DNA of 64,000 nt from Pycnococcus provasolii (Eukaryota > Chlorophyta > Pseudoscourfieldiophyceae > Pseudoscourfieldiales). This document shows, in pieces, positions 1 to 7,201 of this stretch (positions within the stretch are counted from its first letter, which is position 1; each line of letters opens with the position of its first letter). The position numbers and the translations under genes were made by a program. The stretch lies in contig CP150557.1 in the NCBI GenBank assembly GCA_049487715.1, positions 186,001 through 250,000 of the forward strand. Direction: 5' to 3'. Below the pieces are notes generated by a model. That model was given only the letters and a program-made list of their open reading frames with translations, was not told the origin of the DNA and made no database searches.

Positions 1-1071
1 ACACAAAAAACACCACACACAAGAAGCAGTCAAGGTTTCTTTCAAGCTGTTTCTTGTTTGTTAACGACCTCTTGCAACGTGTTTGTAGTACTACTGTACA
101 ACTCTTGTTTGGGAGTTTGGGAGTTTGGGAGTTTGTGAGCGGGAGACTTGTTTTGTTCTTGTTCTTGTTTTTGTGTTGTGGTGGAACCACTCATGCACAC
201 CACTCATGCACACCACTCATGCACGCCCACTTCTCGTCCTTCCTCCAGTTCAAGACTAGTACTAGGGTACTGTAAAAGGCTCTCCTCCTTATACATATTC
301 CAGTTCCTCCATCCGAGCCGACTCGACCCTTGCCGACCCGTGCCACTTGCAGATGGTTGTGGCGCTGTCTTGTCCTTCTAAAACGTTTACTGTATTAGAG
401 TCCAGAGTCCCATTCCCTGATTCCAGGATTTCAAGACAAACTGACAAAGAAGATACAAATACAGTACAAGTTACAAGCCGGCCAGACCTCAGACTGTCCG
501 AGGTGGTCAAACGCGTGCTCAAGGTGGACCGTGGACATCGGAGCAAACACAGAGACCTGTGGTCTCAACAGTTGCAAGTTGCAAGAAACAGCAAGAAGCA
601 CGAATTCATTAATCCAATGACAATCCATATTCCATGCAAGACCTCCTCCATGTCCAAACTCCAAGGGGCATCCCATGAGTTAGGGTTAGGGTTAGGGTTA
701 GGGTTAGGGTTCGGGTTCGGGTTCGGGTTCGCCGAGGTCCTCCTCCCCCCCCCCCCCCCCCTCCACGCACAGTACTCATGCGAATGTGAAAGTGAATGGC
801 CGCACACAAATGGCCACTCGGTATGTATGTCCCTCAATGCACCCCTGCCCCTGCCCCTGTTGGTTCTTATAGTCAGCGTCAGCGTTATCCTTATCCTTAT
901 GGGGTTCGTCACCCATGTCGCTCTTTGAAACTTCACCGTGTCATACGGTCAGTGCTTTTAGGTGTTTCTTTCGGCGCAGGGTCAGGGTTAGGGCTCATCG
1001 TGATTCTCCTGGTGGTCCTCCTGGTGATAGTGATGTGACTCCTCGTCGGTCATGGTGGTCGTGTCCTGTTT
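1..1071. other. Non-coding leader region with short tandem repeats
   Basis: I see no convincing gene here. The short frames are low-complexity or overlap one another on both strands. Visible structure includes a GGGAGTTT tandem near 109-137, three copies of an ACTCATGCACACC-type unit at 187-223, a TTAGGG/TTCGGG array (separate entry), a run of 17 C at 745-761, CCCCTG repeats near 842-858 and a lone TTAGGG at 988-993. It is probably the promoter and 5' region of the LpxB-like gene that follows. Confidence 0.6.
680..731 (+). repeat. Interstitial telomere-like array (TTAGGG)5 then (TTCGGG)3
   Basis: Five perfect TTAGGG units (680-709) are followed without a break by three TTCGGG units and a partial fourth (710-731). 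A single A-to-C change spread over adjacent units suggests unit duplication after mutation. The array lies about 340 bp upstream of a coding region, as similar arrays do elsewhere in the window. It is too short and too internal to be a chromosome end. Confidence 0.9.
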
Positions 1072-2520
1072 TTGTCCAACGGACATGGCGAGGATGAGAT
1101 CTCTGCGTGTATCATACACGCGCTCAACCGTCATCTCTTTCTCGGAGAAGATTCTTCCGGAGGAGACACCTCTTCTTCATCCTTCGTTTCTGATTCTTCG
1201 GAATGTCTGATTGACATATCTGCCCTCCCACTGGTGGGTCAGGGATTCGCGTATCGCCGTCTCGCTGATCAATACAACAACGTCGACGTCATTGGGGACG
1301 CCGAAAACCTAAGAGATATGCCCAGTGGAGGGTTCGTCTACATGGAACCTGTCAAACAACTATCACGCGACGTTAAGGCGGGACTTATAGGTACACTCGC
1401 GAGACAGTGGAGAGCTGTCGCGGAGTGGAGCGTGCAAGGTGAAGGGGGACTCATTGTGGCTGTCGGTGACATCCTCCCACTCGCATTTGCCGCGTTCGCG
1501 CCGCCAAAAACAATAAGAACGAAAACGCCATATGCATTCGTCGGATGTGCCAAAAGTCAGCACTACCTCACGGACGTGCCTTTCGACAACGACAACGACA
1601 ACGACAAACAGGTAAACTGGAAAGATGTCGACGAGTATCCGCATGCAAGGCCGTGGATTGAGCGCAGACTCGCGCCAGGGTGCGTCTATCTGCCTTGGGA
1701 GGTGGCGCGCGTCGCCGACGAGAGGTGCGTGCTCGCCTGCCCGCGCGATGCCGCGACAACGGAAGCCTTGCGACAAGCGGTACACACGCGAAGACGGAAC
1801 AAAGGCAGTACGACAGCAGCCGAGGGAGCGGCGCACGTGAAGTATCTCGGAAATCCCATGCTTGACATTGCCGCGGCAATGCCTTGCGGAGGTGTCTGGA
1901 ATGTGGACAAATGTCGCACCGTGATTGCACTTCTGCCCGGCACGCGCGCGGGCGAGGCGGTGCACAACCTTCGCCGTTGCTTGCGAGCTTGTCACGGATA
2001 TGCGCAGTCGGTGCCGCGCGATAGCGCGGAGTTTCTCCTCCCCATTCCCCCTTCGGCGCTGCCATGGCACGCCGTGCGTGCAAGCCTGCTAGCCGAGGGC
2101 TTTCGGTGTGCCGTACGCGACGACTGCTTCGTCAGCACGCGGCATGGCGCAAGACTCCGCGTGAGTTCGCACCCATCCGCTTTTGGCGACGCGATTGCGG
2201 TGGCCCACGGTGGTATCGCCGCGGCGGGCACTGCCACGGAGCAGCTGTGTGCACGTGGCGTGCCCGTCGCCGCGGTACCTGGCGACGGCCCTCAATTTAC
2301 ATTGCGATTTGCCGAGGCACAGCAACGTTTGCTCGGCGAATGGAGTCTGCTCTTTGACGAAACGTTCGCGCTCAATCCTCAGCACGCAGGACGTGCGCTT
2401 GCGCATGCCCTTTCCGACCCAAGTCATGCAGACATGTGCCGTCGGAACGCGCTTGCACGCTCGGGTGCGGTGGGAAGTGCATCTGATGCGGTGGCGGAAG
2501 CGCTCGTCGGGTTGCTGTGA
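1072..2520 (+). CDS. LpxB-related protein (cyanobacterial/plant lipid-A-disaccharide synthase-like), 5' end unresolved
   Basis: The protein matches the cyanobacterial and plant family annotated as lipid-A-disaccharide synthase-related (GT-B fold, TIGR03492 type). The family N-terminal motif SNGHGEDE is followed by PLVGQGFAYR, MPSGGFVYM, GDILPL, PYAFVGCAKSQ, VYLPWE, YLGNPMLD and a nucleotide-sugar-binding-like LLPGTRAGEA. The true substrate of the plant and algal members is not established. The start is a problem. The codon at 1072 is TTG, an in-frame TGA sits at 1036-1038, and no ATG lies between that TGA and the SNGHGED motif. There is also no AG dinucleotide in 1039-1072 that could serve as a splice acceptor. 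An ATG at 1052 is out of frame by one base. The first in-frame ATG (1318) would delete the conserved motif. It is convergent with TBCB, 60 bp away. Confidence 0.8.
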   Translation: MSNGHGEDEISACIIHALNRHLFLGEDSSGGDTSSSSFVSDSSECLIDISALPLVGQGFAYRRLADQYNNVDVIGDAENLRDMPSGGFVYMEPVKQLSRDVKAGLIGTLARQWRAVAEWSVQGEGGLIVAVGDILPLAFAAFAPPKTIRTKTPYAFVGCAKSQHYLTDVPFDNDNDNDKQVNWKDVDEYPHARPWIERRLAPGCVYLPWEVARVADERCVLACPRDAATTEALRQAVHTRRRNKGSTTAAEGAAHVKYLGNPMLDIAAAMPCGGVWNVDKCRTVIALLPGTRAGEAVHNLRRCLRACHGYAQSVPRDSAEFLLPIPPSALPWHAVRASLLAEGFRCAVRDDCFVSTRHGARLRVSSHPSAFGDAIAVAHGGIAAAGTATEQLCARGVPVAAVPGDGPQFTLRFAEAQQRLLGEWSLLFDETFALNPQHAGRALAHALSDPSHADMCRRNALARSGAVGSASDAVAEALVGLL

Positions 2521-2580
2521 AATATACCGTGTTATTGTTAATTGTAAAAAAATTAAAATTGTTTTTGCTTTTATCGATTC

Positions 2581-3456
2581 TCAGATTTCGTCATCATCTG
2601 AGGCGAACAGCTCGTCGTCGAGGTTCGGGAAGTCGCCGCACTGCACCTTGTCTGGTCGTATGAATCCGCCGTAACCCTGTGGGCACTCAAAGTACCGCTC
2701 ACCCTTGACGCTTCCGTCGTTCTTTCCCACGGGTTCGTCGTACTGCACACCAATCCACCAACCTGGCGGCATGCCCTTGAGGTCCTTGCCAACGAAGCGC
2801 ACGTCACCTCGCTTACCCCCCGGAGATACCTCGCACCTGCTGTCCACGGTGCACGCCTTCGCCTCCTCGACGTACGCGTCCGGGTCCGTAGGTTCGGGCA
2901 CCGGCACGCCTCGCCTCTCCGCCATCTCCTTCTGCAGCGTCCACGTCGGATCCTTGCGTAACTTTTCCTCCTTGAACTTTCGGTACGTGTTCTCGCGGTT
3001 ATTGTAGTCGTCGTCGCTCATGACGTACTTCTCCACCTGGCTGACGTCCTCGAGTCCCCCTCGTGCGCTGAGCGAGTGAGGGTCTGTGTCAATGACGTGC
3101 AAGACGTAGCCGTCGAGTGGCGAGTAGAATCCGAGCGGTCGCGCGCCGTCGTCCATGACGCACATGAGCGCGCCCGACGGATCTTTGAGCTGGAGGACCA
3201 TGGACTGCGGCGCGGTGCCCGTGTGCTGATATAGCTTCGACTTGACGTTGTCGATGCTGGAGTGGAGGTCAAAGCGCAGTTCGAGGAATCGCGCGCCAAG
3301 GTTGCAGTGCGTGATGGTTAACAGCACGGTGGTCTCGGACTGGCGCGCGCCTCCCGCCGTGCCCGGCGCGGTCACGTACGCCTTCAGCGCCTCGAGCTCG
3401 GGCGTGCCCTTGACGGCGTCGAACTCCGCGCGCGCCTGCTGCATGAGGCTGCCCAT
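2581..3456 (-). CDS. TBCB: Tubulin-folding cofactor B
   Basis: TBCB binds alpha-tubulin and, with TBCE, helps assemble and take apart tubulin dimers in the cytosol. The 291-residue length fits the family. A ubiquitin-like domain covers roughly residues 40-125. A linker carries the KFKEEKLRKDPTW stretch. A C-terminal CAP-Gly domain (about 210-275) has the diagnostic GKNDGSVKG at 244-252 and then GYGGFIRPDKV. The protein ends in an acidic tail finishing DDDEI, as TBCB proteins typically do for binding microtubule-end partners. The start is a true ATG at 3456. The gene is tail-to-tail with the LpxB-like gene and divergent from the phosphate transporter. Confidence 0.95.
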   Translation of the reverse strand: MGSLMQQARAEFDAVKGTPELEALKAYVTAPGTAGGARQSETTVLLTITHCNLGARFLELRFDLHSSIDNVKSKLYQHTGTAPQSMVLQLKDPSGALMCVMDDGARPLGFYSPLDGYVLHVIDTDPHSLSARGGLEDVSQVEKYVMSDDDYNNRENTYRKFKEEKLRKDPTWTLQKEMAERRGVPVPEPTDPDAYVEEAKACTVDSRCEVSPGGKRGDVRFVGKDLKGMPPGWWIGVQYDEPVGKNDGSVKGERYFECPQGYGGFIRPDKVQCGDFPNLDDELFASDDDEI

Positions 3457-4969
3457 GCTCCCAGTGAAGTGAAGGGAATGGCGGGACGCGGGGCCCCCCC
3501 CCCCCCCACGCAGACAGAACCTTCGCGCCTTCTTTGGGGAAAACTCCCCTCCAGCTTCAGGGTTTGGGTTTTTAGGGTTTCACTCAAGATCCTTGGAATA
3601 ATTACAGAGTACATTAGGGTTTGGCTGGTTGGTTCACCCTAACCCTAACGGCCTATGTGGTTGGGGGTTTGGTTGGGGGGTTGGTTGGGGGTTGGGTTGG
3701 GGGTTTGGTTGGGGGTTTGGTTGGGGGTTTGGTTGGTGGTTTGGTTGGTGGTTTGGTTGGTGGTTTGGTTGGGGGTTTGGTTGGGAGAGGGGGTTGGGAG
3801 AGGCCAGAGGGGGCAATCTTCTTCACCTTACGTTTGCAACGTTTTGCAAGCCTTACAGGTACACGCCTCGGAGGGTGAGCTTCTCAGACGGGGATCCATC
3901 TGTTGAACCTGTTGTCAGCAAAGGGGCTGAAGGGGTTTTGGTGCATTTTGCCCATTTTTTGCATAGTCTAGAGACTCTGTCCAAAAGTCGCAGGAATCGA
4001 AGGAATCTTTATCGGAACTGGACCGCCCATTTGGATAATTTACGATAATTTACTCACTTCGTGAGGCGGCGGAGGGAATAATTTTACCAAGGATGACTCA
4101 CTTCGAGTGGCGGCGGAGGGAATAAAACATTTGGTCGAATTAACGAAGTTTGCCAACATTTTTCGCATAGAAACACGAAAAAAAAAGGAAAAAAAAAGGT
4201 TGGACCGTTGTTGAAAGGAGGAGGACATTCGCGCAAAATACATACTGGGTGCGTCGACAAATACATAATACTCGGCGTTTTGGTCGCGAAATCAACCTTG
4301 TTCGTGGTCGCGCGCGTAGGTCGAGAAAGTCCACCATTCCTGGAAACGCAGATATGTTTTGGTTTTCGTTATTTTTTCAAGGAATCCCGCGCCCTTGCAA
4401 TGTCTGATGACGACCACGGCATGGCAACGAAACCTCACCGAGCCCATCACCCATCACCATCGCTCACTTCAATTCAAGCCCCACACCACACCACAGTTGA
4501 TCGATCGCAGCCCACCACCGCCGTCCGGCCAGCACAGCACAGCCCACCACAGCCCACCACAGCCCAAGCTTTGAGCTCCCAGGAATCTTTTTACACCTCT
4601 CATTGCGATGCGGGTTACCCAAATGCGATGCCAACACCGCATCGCATTTCCTCCCGATCGAGAGCATCTTTTGCGCCAAAAATGCTCCACTTGAGGGCAT
4701 CGTTACGCGTGTTCGCCGCAACAAGCACCGCACGCCGCCCACTTCCGTCCGAATTCCCACCTTTGGACCCGCTGCCGCCGGATAGCGAGACATTATTTGG
4801 CCCCTCCCCCCTTTCATTTCTCGCTCTCGCTCTCGCTCTCGCACGTACCTTCTGTGTCGTGTGTGTGTGTTGCCTTGCACCACTCCCTTCCTTGCTTGCT
4901 TGCTTGCAGCTTGCGTATTAAGCTTCTTACCTTAACCTTTGCAACTCTTATCTTAACTTACTAAGAAAA
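3457..4969. promoter_or_regulatory. 1.5-kb divergent intergenic region, TBCB / Na-Pi cotransporter
   Basis: This is head-to-head space between TBCB and the phosphate transporter. It holds a run of 14 C at 3494-3507, TTTAGGG-like motifs near 3556-3620, CCCTAACCCTAAC at 3637-3649, a long G/T minisatellite (separate entry), short A-rich runs near 4178-4198 and a CTCTCGCT-type repeat near 4822-4842. A 237-codon frame at 4208-4921 is rich in Ser, Pro and His with no recognisable domain, and I treat it as chance. Confidence 0.7.
3652..3800 (+). repeat. G/T-rich minisatellite, GGTTTGGTTGGG-type unit
   Basis: About 150 bp of near-perfect 12-bp units (GGTTTGGTTGGG with GGTTTGGTTGGT and GGTTGGGGG variants) starts a few bases after a CCCTAACCCTAAC motif. 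All G-runs are on the + strand, many with three to six G, so the tract could form G-quadruplexes. It reads through in several frames as simple repeats, which indicates satellite DNA rather than protein. Confidence 0.9.
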
Positions 4970-6910
4970 ATGGGAGGACGTTCTTCTAAGATTGAGCACG
5001 ACCCCGACCCGAGTTCGAAGGAGAACGAGGGAACGGCCACCATCGTCAAGTTCTGCCTCATGTACCTCATCACCATCGCGGTGCTCGTGTACGAGAAGTT
5101 CATCAAGAAGTCTCAGCTGACGGCTGAGGAGGAACTGGCGGAGCGCAAGGCGACGGGTGATTCCGCGGACCCGGAGTCGGACAAGACGAAGGAGGAACAA
5201 GAACTCGACGACGAGGCCGAGGCGGACGCGATTGCGCAGGCGCGCTGGACGGAGCCTGACGACGACAACGTGTCTGACGAGTTCCGCGATACGTTCATTA
5301 AGACGCTCACGTGCGGCATGTCGAACCTCGAGCAGTGCCCCCCCGGCTCGGCGCTGCACTTCCTTTCGGGCGTCAACTGGAAGAAGATTGGCCTCACCAT
5401 CTTCGTCTTCTACGCGCTCTGGGTGTTCCTCCTCACGCTCTCCGTCATGGGAACGGGATTCAAGCTGCTTGGCGGCAAGGACAGCGCCAAGATGTTCGAC
5501 GTCGTTGACAACCCGATCTCCGCGCTTATGGTTGGCATCCTCGTGACCGTGCTCCTGCAGTCCTCCTCTACGTCTACGTCCATCATCATCTCGCTGGTCG
5601 GCGCCAACGAGCTGTCTGTCGACAAGGCTATCTTCATGGTTATGGGTGCCAACATCGGAACTTCCGTTACCAACACGATTGTCGCCATGGGACACTTCGC
5701 GTCCAAGAACGAGCTCCGCCGTGGATTTGCCGCCGCCACCGTGCACGACATGTTCAACTGGCTCTGCGTGTGCGTGATGCTGCCGCTTAACTGGATGTAC
5801 CCGTGGCTCGAGAAGATGACGTACGAGATGGCGAAGGACCAGAAGCCTTGTGACGAAGATGCGGGAGACAAGTGCGAGAAGACCGAGTTCCTAAAGCCGT
5901 ACATCAGCCCGTACTCGAAGGGCGTTGCGAACTACGACAAGAACGTCGCCAAGTACGTGTCGCAGGGATACTGCAATGGCCAGTGCCAGGAGTCGCTCGG
6001 CAAGGACCAGATGAAGAGCCTCACGGAATTGCTGTGCACGAAGAAGGACAACGGCGACTTCGACTGCGGCGCGCTCCCCGGATACAAGGGCTCGTGGATG
6101 TCGAGCGGATACCTGTACAAGAAGCGCTCGCCGCTTTACATGATCACCGACGCGGCGGGCAAGGCGGCTTACCACCTCTCGTGCCCCAAGGACATGGATT
6201 GCTCGAACGCTGTGAACTTCTTCGACGACGCCGGCCACGCAGTTGACGCGCAGGCGAACACCGTTTACAAGACGTGCCAGAAGTTCAAGACGGGCCTGTG
6301 TGACAAGCCCCTTCTCAAGGGTGGCTTGATGTTGAAGCACTGGGAGCTTTCCGACGCGGAGGCGGGCGCTGTCTGCACGATTCTCACGTTGGCGTCTCTC
6401 TGCTGCTGCCTCTTCCTCATCGTCTACTTCCTGCAGACGATCGTGAAGGGACCGGCCGCGCGCATCCTGCAGAAGGTTGTTGGCTTCAACGGCTACGCCT
6501 CGATCGGCATCGGCCTCGTGATCACGATCCTTGTTCAGAGCAGTTCCATCACGACGTCTACGCTCACGCCGCTGTGCGCAGTTGGCCTCATCAGCCTCGA
6601 GGACATGTTCCCGCTTACGCTTGGCGCCAACATTGGCACGACTCTCACCGGAATTATGGGTGCGACCGTCGTCTCCTCCAACCCTGTGGAGGCTTGGCAG
6701 GTGGCGCTGTGCCACTTCTTCTTCAATGTCTTTGGCATTCTCATCTGGTACCCCGTTCCGTACATGCGTAACATCCCCCTGGCGGGCGCGAAGCAGCTTG
6801 GCAAGCTCACGTCTAAGTACGGAGCTACATTCCCGCTGGCTTACACCGCGATTGTTTTCTTCGTCATCCCGGCGATCTGCTATGGCATCGCCGTGGCTGC
6901 GACGAGCTAA
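4970..6910 (+). CDS. Sodium-dependent phosphate cotransporter (SLC34/NptA-like)
   Basis: This is a 646-residue polytopic membrane protein of the Na+/Pi cotransporter family, which imports inorganic phosphate with sodium. Two inverted family repeats each carry the signature QSSS: Q197-SSSTSTS in the first and Q523-SSSITTS in the second. Each is followed by a GANIGT-type motif, as in SLC34 proteins. A large Cys-rich loop (about 300-450) between the halves resembles the extracellular loop of animal NaPi-II. The N-terminus MGGRSSK fits an N-myristoylation consensus, which is unusual here; the first predicted helix begins only about 20 residues later. The ATG follows an A-rich context. Phosphate uptake at the plasma membrane is the likely role. 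Confidence 0.93.
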   Translation: MGGRSSKIEHDPDPSSKENEGTATIVKFCLMYLITIAVLVYEKFIKKSQLTAEEELAERKATGDSADPESDKTKEEQELDDEAEADAIAQARWTEPDDDNVSDEFRDTFIKTLTCGMSNLEQCPPGSALHFLSGVNWKKIGLTIFVFYALWVFLLTLSVMGTGFKLLGGKDSAKMFDVVDNPISALMVGILVTVLLQSSSTSTSIIISLVGANELSVDKAIFMVMGANIGTSVTNTIVAMGHFASKNELRRGFAAATVHDMFNWLCVCVMLPLNWMYPWLEKMTYEMAKDQKPCDEDAGDKCEKTEFLKPYISPYSKGVANYDKNVAKYVSQGYCNGQCQESLGKDQMKSLTELLCTKKDNGDFDCGALPGYKGSWMSSGYLYKKRSPLYMITDAAGKAAYHLSCPKDMDCSNAVNFFDDAGHAVDAQANTVYKTCQKFKTGLCDKPLLKGGLMLKHWELSDAEAGAVCTILTLASLCCCLFLIVYFLQTIVKGPAARILQKVVGFNGYASIGIGLVITILVQSSSITTSTLTPLCAVGLISLEDMFPLTLGANIGTTLTGIMGATVVSSNPVEAWQVALCHFFFNVFGILIWYPVPYMRNIPLAGAKQLGKLTSKYGATFPLAYTAIVFFVIPAICYGIAVAATS

Positions 6911-7201
6911 ACGGGTACTACGAGTATTATGGGAAGATAAATCAAACAACAAGTGTAAACCAGTCGAGCTTAAGAATTGGCTTGATTTCAAATTTGACTT
7001 TTTATCTTATCTTCCGCCAGGCCCACAAGTAACATCCAACCTTATTGGGATGGAAAGACGGCTAGGGCCACCAGCCCGGTCGTATGTTGTTCAGGTTTTG
7101 TGTGGTAGTACTATCGTAAGCTTAGTATCATACAAGAAAATACGATTACAATATGTATACAACACCGTCATTTTCACCTGACAGCCAACTCTTGCATATG
7201 A

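Noticed and set aside
680-731. TTAGGG arrays as evidence that the window reaches a chromosome end
   Set aside because: Arrays are short (one to five units), scattered through the whole window, in both orientations, and sit between intact genes.
1363-2083. Long antisense frames inside the LpxB-like gene, and similar antisense frames in most genes
   Set aside because: GC-rich coding sequence produces long open antisense frames; these have Arg/Ala/His-rich text without motifs.
4208-4921. 237-codon frame upstream of the phosphate transporter
   Set aside because: Ser/Pro/His-rich, no domain, begins only with TTG, and lies where the divergent promoters and 5' leaders must be.
5891-6991. 366-codon antisense frame over the phosphate transporter
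   Set aside because: It is a shadow of the + strand gene, which has clear QSSS motifs and membrane helices.
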